A stretch of 41,323 bases of DNA, from assembly GCA_016789725.1 (NCBI GenBank), contig JAEUQN010000042.1, positions 1-41,323 on the forward strand, written 5' to 3'. The translations under genes were made by a program, and so were the position numbers. The notes beneath the pieces are model-generated. The model saw nothing but the letters and a program-made list of their open reading frames with translations, searched no databases and was not told the origin of the DNA. The stretch is from Blastocatellia bacterium (lineage in GTDB: Bacteria; Acidobacteriota; Blastocatellia; RBC074). Every line of letters starts with the position of its first letter. Position 1 is the stretch's first letter. This document shows, in pieces, positions 1 to 8,101 of this stretch.

Positions 1-1
1 G

Positions 2-511
2 GCCGATGGCACAACGATTCGCTATTTCGAGTTCGTCCCGGACTTTCAACTAACCCAACAAGGCCAGGTAGATTCAGCATCGGGCGAGTACAACAACCCA
101 TCCGCACACGTGGAAGTCATCAAACCTGACGGCGAAAAAGCACGCGCGTGGGTTTTCACCGAAGAATTTCAGAAACAACTGGAAAGCAACACGACGCTGA
201 AATCGCGTCTGGCTGGCGAGACCGGATTTAATTTCCTGCTGATGGATTTCGAGAAAGCCTCGCAAGCGCACATGCTTTCGATTCAGTACGATCCCGGCGC
301 GAATTGGTTTTATCTCGGTTCGGCGATGTTATGTACGTCGTTATTACTGGTATTTTTCTTCTCGCATCAACGCTTGTGGATCGTGTGCGAGGACGGTAAA
401 GTTTTTATGGGCGGAGACGCAAACCGCAATCGGTTGGCCTTTGAAGACCGCATCAAACGAATTGCGGCTCGCATTCAAGGAATCAACCACGAAGAAGAGA
501 GACAGGATTAA
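2..511 (+). CDS. resB: ResB/Ccs1 cytochrome c biogenesis protein, C-terminal part
   Basis: This reading frame is open from the window edge, so the start lies outside; about 169 codons are present. ResB (Ccs1) works with CcsA/ResC in System II to carry heme across the membrane and attach it to CxxCH apocytochromes. The visible part is the end of the periplasmic domain, a 'QYDPGANWFYLGS' stretch, then the last membrane helix (LGSAMLCTSLLLVFFFSH) followed by basic residues and a short cytoplasmic tail, which is the usual ResB ending. The next gene is ccsA, the obligate partner. The TAA stop lies inside an inverted repeat (501-564), so the last residues (RQD) are encoded by repeat DNA. Family assignment is confident from the ending and the neighbour. 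Confidence 0.85.
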   Translation, partial: ADGTTIRYFEFVPDFQLTQQGQVDSASGEYNNPSAHVEVIKPDGEKARAWVFTEEFQKQLESNTTLKSRLAGETGFNFLLMDFEKASQAHMLSIQYDPGANWFYLGSAMLCTSLLLVFFFSHQRLWIVCEDGKVFMGGDANRNRLAFEDRIKRIAARIQGINHEEERQD

Positions 512-564
512 CAGGCTTACTGTCAAATCGGCCTGTTAATCCTGCCCATCTTGTTAATCCTGTC
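501..564. repeat. Inverted/direct repeat cluster, CAGGATTAACA family
   Basis: CAGGATTAACAGGC (503-516) pairs perfectly with GCCTGTTAATCCTG (531-544). A second copy, TGTTAATCCTGTC (552-564), pairs with GACAGGATTAACA (501-513), so two alternative hairpins are possible. The unit begins inside the last codons of resB and supplies its stop codon. There is no T-tract, so it is not a standard terminator. Related units occur at about 7983-8050 and at 9212-9273. Confidence 0.75.
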
Positions 565-590
565 TAGGGTCATTTTTATAAGGTAACGTT

Positions 591-2189
591 ATGAGTCAAG
601 CAGTCAAAACCATTACCCCTTCTGCGCCGCAATTGGATTTGCGGCGACCTGCGATTATGAATTTTCTGCCCGCCCTGCTGCCTATCGTCGGCGCGATTGT
701 GATGTTGATGGCGCGGCGGCAAATGGGCTATGGCAACTTCATTGATGACGGCGCGCTGCTCGTGATCGCGTTGTTGTGCTACATCTTTGCAGCCGCGATG
801 CACCTGACAGATTTGTTCGCGCCCATTCAAGGCCTGAGCCGAGTGGCAATGTGGACAGCCTCGCTTGGTTTCTTCTTCAATTTGTCGAGTTGGTTGGTGC
901 GATGGGTGAACATGGGCGACAAAGAAGGTTGGAAGCGGATGACCGATCACGATGGCGTCTATCACGCGTGGTGGTTTTTCAGCTACATCCCGTTGGCAAA
1001 CTTGTATGACTTATCCATCGGCTTTGCGTTTGGCGCAGCCCTAACCTTGTTGTTGATCGAACATCGTCCGAATACGCGATTTGTTGGTACGGTATCGTTG
1101 CCTCTCATCTGCCTGGTGCTGATTCTGGCGATTTTCATTGGCAATGAAATCAATCACCTGCAACCGGTGCTCGATAGTTACTGGCGTCCGATTCATGTCG
1201 GCGATGCGATGATTAGTTACGGCATTGCGCTCGTGAGCTTTGCCTTGGCGGTGATGTATTTGCTGAAAGATGGCGTCAAGCCCGAATCTATGGGCATTTT
1301 CACCTCGCTGTTCACGCTTGCCAATTTCCTGCTTTTCAGCAAAGCGTTTCACTTCAGCACCTTTGAGTTTCGCCTGACGCCGATGCGTCCAGTCGAAGGC
1401 GGCGGATTAGCCGGGGTTTCGCCTTTGCGTGTGACGTTGCCGGGCGCGGGGCCAATCGTAGCAGTGTCAATGTTGTTGCTTGCCGTCGTCACCGTTTGCT
1501 TCATGGTTTACGTCTTCAAGCAAAATGAAACAGCCAAGCGCGTTGGGCATCTCGCGCTCAAAGCCTCGCTCGTGGCCCAGGCTATTGGGCTAGGCGTCAT
1601 CTTCTATCAAATCAAGGCGCTTAAAAACGTTGGTTCGTTGATTGGCTCTGAGCAGTTGTACGAGTTGGGCAAGCGGTTAGCGGGTAAGGACGCGACCTCT
1701 ATGCCTGCTGAACAATTGCTGCAAAGCACAAACGCGTGGTTGCAACAAAATGGCGGCAGCTTTGTGCTGAGCATGAAATCCAATCCGGTGGAGTTAGCCG
1801 CGCTGGTGACAGGTTTAGTGTTAAGCCTGTTCATCCTCTTTTTTAGCTTCAACCCTGAACGCCTGCGCGCCGGGCTGCCTTCGCTCGAAAAACTCGACAG
1901 CCTGATTTATAAGACCGTCGGAGCCGCTTTTGCCGGCATTGCAATTTTGTTGGTTACAGGCGCAATTTGGGCGAATGAATCGTGGGGCAAATATTGGGGT
2001 TGGGACCCGAAAGAAACTGGCGCGCTTGTAGCGTGGTTAGCCTATGCTGCATATTTGCACACGCGGATCGCGCACGGTTGGGCTGGACGCCGCAGCGCCT
2101 ATTTCGCACTGCTCGGCTTCTTGCTTGTCATCTTTACGTTCTTAGGCGTGAGTTACCTGTTGCCAGGCATGCACGCTTACGCTGAATAA
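591..2189 (+). CDS. ccsA: Cytochrome c biogenesis protein CcsA/ResC
   Basis: This is the System II heme-handling membrane protein of 532 aa, with an AAGGTAA ribosome binding site before the ATG. The tryptophan-rich WWD heme motif WGKYWGWDPKE lies at residues 465-475. It is flanked by the expected conserved histidines: His202 in 'RPIHVGDAMISY' and His490 in 'AYLHTR'. A conserved 'PLANLYD' segment is at about 134-140. Many hydrophobic helices span the protein. It is longer than ordinary CcsA/ResC proteins (about 300-400 aa); the extra length is the N-terminal helices and a hydrophilic loop at about 344-400 before the last helices. It pairs with resB upstream and is probably co-transcribed with it. 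It could serve the seven c-type hemes encoded by the operon at 21-35 kb. Confidence 0.93.
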   Translation: MSQAVKTITPSAPQLDLRRPAIMNFLPALLPIVGAIVMLMARRQMGYGNFIDDGALLVIALLCYIFAAAMHLTDLFAPIQGLSRVAMWTASLGFFFNLSSWLVRWVNMGDKEGWKRMTDHDGVYHAWWFFSYIPLANLYDLSIGFAFGAALTLLLIEHRPNTRFVGTVSLPLICLVLILAIFIGNEINHLQPVLDSYWRPIHVGDAMISYGIALVSFALAVMYLLKDGVKPESMGIFTSLFTLANFLLFSKAFHFSTFEFRLTPMRPVEGGGLAGVSPLRVTLPGAGPIVAVSMLLLAVVTVCFMVYVFKQNETAKRVGHLALKASLVAQAIGLGVIFYQIKALKNVGSLIGSEQLYELGKRLAGKDATSMPAEQLLQSTNAWLQQNGGSFVLSMKSNPVELAALVTGLVLSLFILFFSFNPERLRAGLPSLEKLDSLIYKTVGAAFAGIAILLVTGAIWANESWGKYWGWDPKETGALVAWLAYAAYLHTRIAHGWAGRRSAYFALLGFLLVIFTFLGVSYLLPGMHAYAE

Positions 2190-2212
2190 CCGTTTCAGCA
2201 ACGTCAGTCGCC

Positions 2213-2267
2213 AAGCCACGAATTAACTTCGCGTAAATTGAGGTTAATTCGTGGCTTAGTTTTTTTG
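2213..2267 (+). terminator. Rho-independent terminator after ccsA, built from a CCACGAA-family palindrome
   Basis: A perfect 15-bp inverted repeat, AAGCCACGAATTAAC (2213-2227) and GTTAATTCGTGGCTT (2243-2257), is followed within two bases by seven T residues (2260-2267). This fits an intrinsic terminator for the resB-ccsA transcript. The stem sequence (CCACGAATT/AATTCGTGG) is the same family as the intergenic repeats at 6468-6562 and 7945-8089, so the terminator may derive from that repeat. Confidence 0.8.
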
Positions 2268-2271
2268 CCTT

Positions 2272-2280
2272 TGTTATACT
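2272..2280 (+). promoter_or_regulatory. Possible extended -10 promoter for the DUF1080 gene
   Basis: TGTTATACT (TG-n-TATACT) matches an extended -10 element and lies 25 nt before the ATG at 2306. It follows directly after the ccsA terminator, where a new promoter would be needed. No good -35 is visible, because that position is inside the terminator stem. Confidence 0.35.
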
Positions 2281-2305
2281 GCGCGACTTAAAAACCGAGG
2301 CTCGT

Positions 2306-2935
2306 ATGAAAACCCTTCGTTGGCTCTTGATTTTGCTGTTCGTTGTGGCGGTTTTCGCTGCGGCGAAACCCGCACGCCTGTTCGATGGCAAAAGTTTCAA
2401 AGGATGGAACGGCAATCAGCAAATCTTTCGGATTGAAAACGGCGCGATTGTTGGCGGCTCACTGAAAGACAAAATCGTGCGCAACGAATTTCTCTGCACC
2501 GACAAAGGGTATTCCGACTTCGTGCTGCGCGCGAAATTCAAATTGCTCGGCGATCCAACCAAAGCGAATGCGGGAATTCAATTTCGCTCGAAACGAATCC
2601 CGAACGATCACGAGGTCATCGGCTACCAAGCAGACATGGGGCAAAATTACTGGGGCGCGTTGTATGACGAATCGCGGCGCAAAAAAGTGTTGGCGCAACC
2701 GAATCTGGACGAATTGAAAAAGGTGCTGAAGCTGAACGATTGGAACGAGTACGAAATCCGCGCCGAAGGCAAACGCATTCGCCTCAGCATCAACGGACAG
2801 CAAACGGTGGATTACACCGAAGCCGATGACAGCATCACGCAAACGGGCTGCATCTGCGTGCAAATCCATGCGGGACCGCCGAGCGAAGCGTGGTACAAAG
2901 ACATTACGATTGAATCCATTGCAAAGAAAAAATAG
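2306..2935 (+). CDS. Secreted DUF1080 (3-keto-disaccharide hydrolase-like) protein
   Basis: A 209-aa protein with an N-terminal signal peptide (KTLRWLLILLFVVAVFAAA). The mature part is a single concanavalin-like jelly-roll of the DUF1080/PF06439 family. Typical signatures are 'LFDGKSFKGWNG' at the start, 'FVLRAKFKL', 'NAGIQFRSKR', 'WNEYEIRAEGKRIRLSING' and a closing 'HAGPPSEAWYKDITIE'. Known members act on 3-keto glycosides or are putative polysaccharide-binding proteins; the substrate here is unknown. GAGG precedes the ATG. It is bounded upstream by the ccsA terminator and followed closely by a DUF6941-like gene. Confidence 0.85.
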   Translation: MKTLRWLLILLFVVAVFAAAKPARLFDGKSFKGWNGNQQIFRIENGAIVGGSLKDKIVRNEFLCTDKGYSDFVLRAKFKLLGDPTKANAGIQFRSKRIPNDHEVIGYQADMGQNYWGALYDESRRKKVLAQPNLDELKKVLKLNDWNEYEIRAEGKRIRLSINGQQTVDYTEADDSITQTGCICVQIHAGPPSEAWYKDITIESIAKKK

Positions 2936-2958
2936 TCCCCACGAGAAACTAACAGCGA

Positions 2959-3378
2959 ATGTCCGAACTCAATTTGAATTTAGGCTACACGATTTTTTGC
3001 GAAGATGTGCGCGTTGAGGCAAGTCAACATTTGAGCCTGATGGGTGTGTTCCATCAAATCGTCGTGCCGCAATTGCCGATCACCATGATTAAGTTTGGCA
3101 TCGTCACGCATTGGACAGGGCAGGGGCAATACTTGAGCGAAGTGCGTATCCTGACGCCTGATAAAATGCAAACGGTCGCCGTTTCGCAACCCGCCAGCTT
3201 TGAAATTCCGCCGGGCGGTTACTCCGACAACGTCACGGTTTTCGTGAATACAACGTTTCCACAATCCGGGGCGTATGTCGTTCAAATACTCATCAATTCT
3301 TCGCTTTTCGCGGAAAAGATTTTGCCGGTGCTCGTACCGGAACAAAATCCCTTTGCTGAAATTGACCATATCAACTGA
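2959..3378 (+). CDS. DUF6941-like hypothetical protein
   Basis: A 139-aa protein without signal peptide or membrane helix. The pattern 'YTIFCEDVRVEASQHLSLMGVFHQI' early on and a beta-rich remainder ('SEVRILTPD', 'FVNTTFPQSGAYVVQILIN') resemble the DUF6941 family, soluble proteins of unknown function with a predicted beta-sandwich. The ribosome binding site is weak. It lies 23 nt after the DUF1080 gene, and its stop is followed at once by the MreB-like gene, so co-translation with that gene is likely. No function can be assigned from the sequence. Confidence 0.7.
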   Translation: MSELNLNLGYTIFCEDVRVEASQHLSLMGVFHQIVVPQLPITMIKFGIVTHWTGQGQYLSEVRILTPDKMQTVAVSQPASFEIPPGGYSDNVTVFVNTTFPQSGAYVVQILINSSLFAEKILPVLVPEQNPFAEIDHIN

Positions 3379-3387
3379 GTGTCAACT

Positions 3388-4416
3388 ATGGCCTATAGAT
3401 TTATTTCCTACCTACGCAAAACCGTCGCGGACCCAGACATTGCTTTAGATTTGGGAACCGCGAATACGCGTCTTTACGCACGTGGGCAAGGGCTTATTGC
3501 TGATGAGCCGTCCATTGTGCGCATGCAAACTGACACAGGGAGAATTGAAGAGGTCGGCATTTCCGCTGCGTTCTCGCTGAAAGATAAACAGCATTCCATC
3601 GTTTCTCCGTTGCGCGCTGGAGTTGTGGCCGATGTCAAAGCCACGACCGCGTTGTTAACACCGCTGCTGCGGCGCGGACGACGAATGGGAATTCTCCGGC
3701 CCAGAGTTTTGGTTTGTGCTCCAACTGATGCCTGCGAGGAAGAACGCGCGGCATTGATCGAAGCCACTCGCAGCGCGGGTGCATCCGCCGTTGCCATCGC
3801 ACCTGAACCGTTGGCCGCAGCGATTGGCGGCGGAATGGATGTTGCCGCCGAACACGCGCAGATGATCGTAGATATTGGCGATGGCGTGACCGATGTGGCA
3901 GTGATTCGACTCGGTTCACTGTTGGTGACAGATGCCGTCCGCATCGCTTGCAGCGACCTAAACCAGGCGGTTTCCGATCTCGCGGCAGAACGCTACAGCC
4001 TCAAGCTTTATCAAAAAGAAGCCGAACGCCTAGTGCAGAAAATTGGAGCAACGAATCCACAGAACATTACGTCTTCATTCATTGCGGCAGGCGATGACGT
4101 GCGGACAGGTTCGCTACGGCGCGTCAATATTTATGGACACGAAATCGCAGCAGCCCTGAATCCTGTGCTGAAAGAAATTGTTACTGCCATCCGGCAAGCG
4201 GTGCATAACCTACCACCGGAAATCGCTTGTGAAGTCATCGAAAGCGGCATCCGGCTCACCGGTGGCGGCGCGTGTCTGCCCGGCATAACGACCTTGATTG
4301 CAAACGAAACCAACCTTGCGGTGAAACCTGTAAGAGAACCAATGCACGCGGTTATTAACGGCGCACGTCAAATGCTTGCCATTGGCGCAGCAACAAACCT
4401 TTGGCTTGACGCATAA
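3388..4416 (+). CDS. Divergent MreB/Mbl-like actin-family protein
   Basis: A 342-aa bacterial actin homologue. The phosphate-1 loop 'DIALDLGTANTRLYARGQG', the 'EPSIV' strand, 'PRVLVCAPT' and the adenosine loop 'LTGGGACLPGI' are all in MreB order, and the length equals that of MreB (about 345). The phosphate-2 loop, usually DIGGGTT in MreB, reads DIGDGVTD beginning at Asp162, so the Gly-Gly-Thr phosphate-contacting triplet is altered. MreC, MreD, PBP2 and RodA, the usual neighbours, are absent. I chose the ATG at 3388; a GTG at 3379, directly after the preceding stop, is the alternative and would add three residues. It may be a second MreB paralogue rather than the main cell-shape protein. Confidence 0.8.
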   Translation: MAYRFISYLRKTVADPDIALDLGTANTRLYARGQGLIADEPSIVRMQTDTGRIEEVGISAAFSLKDKQHSIVSPLRAGVVADVKATTALLTPLLRRGRRMGILRPRVLVCAPTDACEEERAALIEATRSAGASAVAIAPEPLAAAIGGGMDVAAEHAQMIVDIGDGVTDVAVIRLGSLLVTDAVRIACSDLNQAVSDLAAERYSLKLYQKEAERLVQKIGATNPQNITSSFIAAGDDVRTGSLRRVNIYGHEIAAALNPVLKEIVTAIRQAVHNLPPEIACEVIESGIRLTGGGACLPGITTLIANETNLAVKPVREPMHAVINGARQMLAIGAATNLWLDA

Positions 4417-4448
4417 TTCATTAACCAACAAAAACTACGAGGAATTTC

Positions 4449-6440
4449 ATGCCCACCACGCTTGACCAACTTTCGATCAATACTATCCGTACGCTGGCAA
4501 TGGACGGCGTGCAAAAAGCCAACTCCGGTCACCCTGGCATGCCGATGGGAATGGCCGCCGCTTCCTATGTGCTGTGGACAAAAGTGATGCGGCACAATCC
4601 GAAAAATCCGAAATGGACGAATCGGGATCGTTTTATTTTATCTGCCGGACACGGCTCAATGCTGCTCTATAGCTTGTTGTATTTGACGGGCTACGATGAT
4701 TTCACCCTGGATCAGCTTAAGAGCTTTCGCCAGCTTGGCAGTCTCACAGCAGGACATCCTGAACTGGAACTTTCATCCGCGATTGAAACGACCACCGGAC
4801 CGCTGGGACAAGGTTTTGCCAACGGTATTGGGATGGCGATTGGGCAGGAATATTTGGCCGCGAACTTCAATCAGCCGGGCCATGATCTGTTCGATTACTA
4901 CATTTATGCCATCGTGTCTGACGGCGATTTAATGGAAGGCGTTGCTGCCGAAGCTGCGTCATTAGCAGGTCATCTGAAACTCGGTCGCTTGATTTATTTG
5001 TACGACGACAACGACATTTCGCTCGACGGCCCGACTTCAATGTCGTTCAGCGAAGATCGCGTGAAGCGTTTTGAAGCGTACGGATGGCACGTGCAAACCG
5101 TGGATGGCCTCGATGTAGAAGGCATCGAAAGAGCTTTGATCGCCGCCAAGGCTGATCCGCGTCCTTCGATCATTTGCACGAAGACAATCATCGGTTACGG
5201 CTCGCCGAACAAACAAGGCAGCGCGAAATCGCACGGCGAACCGCTTGGCGTCGAGGAAGTCAAACTCGCCAAACAAAACCTCGGCTGGGATTACGAAGAG
5301 CCCTTCACCGTGCCACCCGACGCGCTTCTCAACTTCCGCAAGTGCATCGAAAAAGGCCGCGATCTGGAGACCGATTGGGATGACAAATACGCCGCGTACA
5401 AAAACGCTCATCCCGAACGTGCCGCGCAATGGGAAAGTTGGAACAGCGGAAATCAGGAAGCCTGGAAACAAGCATTGCCCACTTTTGAAGCAGGCAAAGA
5501 CGTAGCGACGCGCGACGCTTCGGGCAAAGTGATGAACGCGATTGCGGCGGCGCTGCCACAATTGATCGGCGGGTCGGCAGACTTGCGAGGATCGAACAAA
5601 ACGTTCCTCAACGGCTACCCCGAATTCAGTGCCGAGATTCGCAACGCGCGCAATTTCAACTTCGGCGTGCGCGAACACGCGATGGGTTCGGCGCTCAACG
5701 GTATCGCGCTGACCAAGCCGCTGATCCCATTTGGCGGCACGTTCATGGTGTTTTCACAATATATGCTCCCGCCCGTGCGATTGGCGGCGATGATGGGCTT
5801 GCAAGCGATTTACGTCTGGACGCACGACAGCATCGGCGTTGGCGAAGACGGCCCGACGCATCAACCCGTCGAGCAATTGGCACAGATTCGTGCGATGCAT
5901 AACCTGACGGTGATTCGTCCCGGCGATGCGAACGAAACTGCGATGGCGTGGCGTGCGGCGCTCGAAAACACGCATGGCCCGACCGCTTTGATTTTGACGC
6001 GGCAAGGTTTGCCCACGATTGATCGCACGAAATTCGGCGCAGTCGAAGGCACGCTGAAAGGCGCGTACGTGCTCGCCGATGCAGAGAACATTGACGTGAT
6101 CCTGATTGCCTCCGGTTCCGAAGTCGGCGTTGCGATGTCTGCCCGTGAAACTTTAGCCGCCGAAGGCATCGGCACACGCGTCGTCAGCATGCCAAGTTGG
6201 GAATTGTTCGAGAAACAATCGAAGGAATACCGCGACACAGTACTACCACCGTTGATTACAGCACGCGTGGCAATTGAAGCCGCGATTATGCAGGGGTGGG
6301 AACGCTATGTCGGCTTGCAAGGCATCACGATTGGGATGACCAGTTACGGCGCATCGGCTCCGCTGAAAGTCGTGATGGAGAAATTTGGTTTTACATCAGC
6401 AAATGTCGTGGAGAAGGTAAAAGCGCTGCTTGATAAATAA
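4449..6440 (+). CDS. tkt: Transketolase
   Basis: A 663-aa thiamine-diphosphate enzyme of the pentose phosphate pathway that moves two-carbon ketol units between sugar phosphates. The N-terminal PP domain has '[10 protein letters not shown]' with His28, 'HGSMLLY', 'TTGPLGQG' and the ThDP/Mg motif 'SDGDLMEG' (residues 157-164). The Pyr domain has '[11 protein letters not shown]' (catalytic Glu) and '[19 protein letters not shown]'. The C-terminal domain closes with '[21 protein letters not shown]'. Length is normal for the family (about 660). AGGA precedes the ATG by seven bases. It lies 32 nt after the MreB-like gene with no terminator between them. Confidence 0.97.
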   Translation: MPTTLDQLSINTIRTLAMDGVQKANSGHPGMPMGMAAASYVLWTKVMRHNPKNPKWTNRDRFILSAGHGSMLLYSLLYLTGYDDFTLDQLKSFRQLGSLTAGHPELELSSAIETTTGPLGQGFANGIGMAIGQEYLAANFNQPGHDLFDYYIYAIVSDGDLMEGVAAEAASLAGHLKLGRLIYLYDDNDISLDGPTSMSFSEDRVKRFEAYGWHVQTVDGLDVEGIERALIAAKADPRPSIICTKTIIGYGSPNKQGSAKSHGEPLGVEEVKLAKQNLGWDYEEPFTVPPDALLNFRKCIEKGRDLETDWDDKYAAYKNAHPERAAQWESWNSGNQEAWKQALPTFEAGKDVATRDASGKVMNAIAAALPQLIGGSADLRGSNKTFLNGYPEFSAEIRNARNFNFGVREHAMGSALNGIALTKPLIPFGGTFMVFSQYMLPPVRLAAMMGLQAIYVWTHDSIGVGEDGPTHQPVEQLAQIRAMHNLTVIRPGDANETAMAWRAALENTHGPTALILTRQGLPTIDRTKFGAVEGTLKGAYVLADAENIDVILIASGSEVGVAMSARETLAAEGIGTRVVSMPSWELFEKQSKEYRDTVLPPLITARVAIEAAIMQGWERYVGLQGITIGMTSYGASAPLKVVMEKFGFTSANVVEKVKALLDK

Positions 6441-6467
6441 AGTTGCGCTTGTGCGAAAAAGCTTTGT

Positions 6468-6562
6468 GCCACGAATTTTCACGAATTTTCACGAATGAAA
6501 AAAACAAGGCCGTTCTGCCGATTGCGTTTTATAATTCGTGCTGATTCGTAGGAATTCGTGGC
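6468..6562. repeat. Multi-unit palindrome, CACGAATTTT array facing ATTCGTG units
   Basis: Three tandem 10-bp units reading CACGAATTTT begin near 6470, 6480 and 6490. They are mirrored by three inverted units containing ATTCGTG or ATTCGT (6534-6540, 6544-6549, 6554-6560). The outer arms GCCACGAATT (6468-6477... numbering of the left arm starts at the G of 'gtgcc') and AATTCGTGGC (6553-6562) match exactly. The element fills the transketolase-P450 gap and ends about 23 nt before the P450 start. A small CTCAA/TTGAG hairpin follows it next to the GAGAGG ribosome binding site. Confidence 0.72.
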
Positions 6563-6585
6563 TCAACTTTTTTGAGAGGTAAATT

Positions 6586-7938
6586 ATGTCCGCCGTCATT
6601 TCGCAATCAAAACCATCGTACAAAGGCTCGACGCTGCGCAACCTGCTGGCGATTCGTGGCGACCGCGTGAGCTTTTTGTCGAAGCTCAAGCAGGATCACG
6701 GCGATGTCGTACGGTTTCACATCGCGACGCAAGCGGTGTGGTTGCTGAGCCATCCTGAACATATTCGTGACGTGCTGGTCGTGAATCAAAAGAAGTTCAT
6801 GAAAGGGCGCGGCATTCAGATGATGAAGCAATTGCTCGGCGATGGTTTGTTGACGAGCGAGGGTGAATTTCACTTGCGACAGAGACGACTCGTGCAACCC
6901 GCGTTTCATCGGCAACGCGTCGCCTCGTATGCAACTTCAATGGTGGAGGATGCACGCAGAATGCGAGAGCGTTGGGCAATGCTGCCTGCGGGAGCAGGGA
7001 TTGAAATGTCGCAGGAAATGATGCGACTCACACTGATGATTGCGGGTCGGACGTTGTTTGATGCGGATGTGGAAGAAGACGCGAGCGAAGTGGGGCAAGC
7101 CTTGACCGACCTGATGGCGATTGCAGAACGCATTCCGAATCCGTTGGCAGGCATCCTCGCGTTGCTGCCGCTGCCAAGCAATCGGCGCTTTGAAAAGGCG
7201 AGGCAACGGCTCGACGATATTATTTACGGCATCATCCGCGAACGGCGCACGAGCAATGTGGATCGCGGCGATTTTCTTTCGATGCTGCTGATGGCGCAGG
7301 ATGAAGAAGGTGGGACAGGCGGGATGACCGACAGCCAGGTACGCGATGAGGCATTGACGATTTTCCTCGCCGGACACGAAACCACCGCGACCGCGTTAAC
7401 GTGGACGTGGTATTTGCTCTCGCAGCACCCGGAGGCCGAGGCCAAATTACACGCAGAGATTGATTCAATCTTGCAAGGCCGCTTGCCAACGTTCGAGGAT
7501 TTGCCTAAATTGCGCTACGCCGAAATGGTCTTTGCGGAGGCAATGCGCTTGTATCCGCCCGCGTGGATCATCGGGCGGCGCGCGCTCGTGGATCACGAAA
7601 TTGATGATCACCAAATCAAAGCGGGCGATTTGATTTTAATGAGCCAGTACCTGACGCATCACGATGCGCGATGGTTCCCGGAACCGGAGAAATTCATCCC
7701 CGAACGCTGGACACCCGAATTGAAAGAAGAGCGTCCGAAATTTTCGTACTTCCCGTTCGGCGGCGGCACACGCACCTGTATCGGCGAAGCGTTCGCGTGG
7801 ATGGAAGCGTCGTTGGTCATTGCGACGCTCGCGCAACAATGGAAGCTGCGTCTTGTGCAAGGGCATCCGGTTGAAACACGCGCACTGATTACACTACGCC
7901 CGAAACACGGGATGAAAATGTATTTGGAGAAACGATAA
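6586..7938 (+). CDS. Cytochrome P450
   Basis: A 450-aa soluble bacterial P450, with no N-terminal membrane anchor visible. The I-helix oxygen-binding motif AGHETT is at 262-267, the K-helix ExxR is Glu318/Arg321 ('EAMRLYPP'), and the heme-binding loop is 'FPFGGGTRTCIGEAFA' with cysteine ligand Cys398. The 'PERW' meander is also present. All catalytic landmarks are intact. The substrate cannot be told from the sequence, and no ferredoxin, ferredoxin reductase or biosynthetic partner is adjacent. GAGAGG lies before the ATG. It sits between two long intergenic palindromes, so it may be its own transcription unit. Confidence 0.95.
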   Translation: MSAVISQSKPSYKGSTLRNLLAIRGDRVSFLSKLKQDHGDVVRFHIATQAVWLLSHPEHIRDVLVVNQKKFMKGRGIQMMKQLLGDGLLTSEGEFHLRQRRLVQPAFHRQRVASYATSMVEDARRMRERWAMLPAGAGIEMSQEMMRLTLMIAGRTLFDADVEEDASEVGQALTDLMAIAERIPNPLAGILALLPLPSNRRFEKARQRLDDIIYGIIRERRTSNVDRGDFLSMLLMAQDEEGGTGGMTDSQVRDEALTIFLAGHETTATALTWTWYLLSQHPEAEAKLHAEIDSILQGRLPTFEDLPKLRYAEMVFAEAMRLYPPAWIIGRRALVDHEIDDHQIKAGDLILMSQYLTHHDARWFPEPEKFIPERWTPELKEERPKFSYFPFGGGTRTCIGEAFAWMEASLVIATLAQQWKLRLVQGHPVETRALITLRPKHGMKMYLEKR

Positions 7939-7944
7939 ATTTTA

Positions 7945-8089
7945 TCCACGAAGCCACACGAAGGATCACGAAGGAAATCCCAGGCAGGATTTACAAGATT
8001 ACTTTGCAGAATTTTCATCTTGTGAATCTTGCAAGAAATCCTGTGAATTCTGTCTAGTCTCTTCGTGATCCTTCGTGTGGCTTCGTGGA
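7945..8089. repeat. Composite intergenic palindrome with perfect 29-bp arms
   Basis: The left arm (7945-7973) and right arm (8061-8089) are exact reverse complements over 29 bp, built from CACGAAG/CTTCGTG units. The 87-bp interior contains a second inverted repeat of the other family: CAGGATTTACAAGAT against ATCTTG...AAGAAATCCTG. The element fills the gap between the P450 gene and efp, and its right arm ends 12 nt before the efp ATG. There is no T-tract. No transposase or obvious target-site duplication was seen. Confidence 0.85.
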
Positions 8090-8101
8090 CGAGAAAAACC
8101 T

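Noticed and set aside
5037..5678. Minus-strand open frame of 213 codons opposite transketolase
   Set aside because: It lies wholly inside a complete transketolase gene. Such shadows are common in GC-biased codons.
8075..8101. A longer EF-P starting at 8075
   Set aside because: The extra nine codons lie in the right arm of the 29-bp inverted repeat, and EF-P homologues start at the MALIGANEL-like position.
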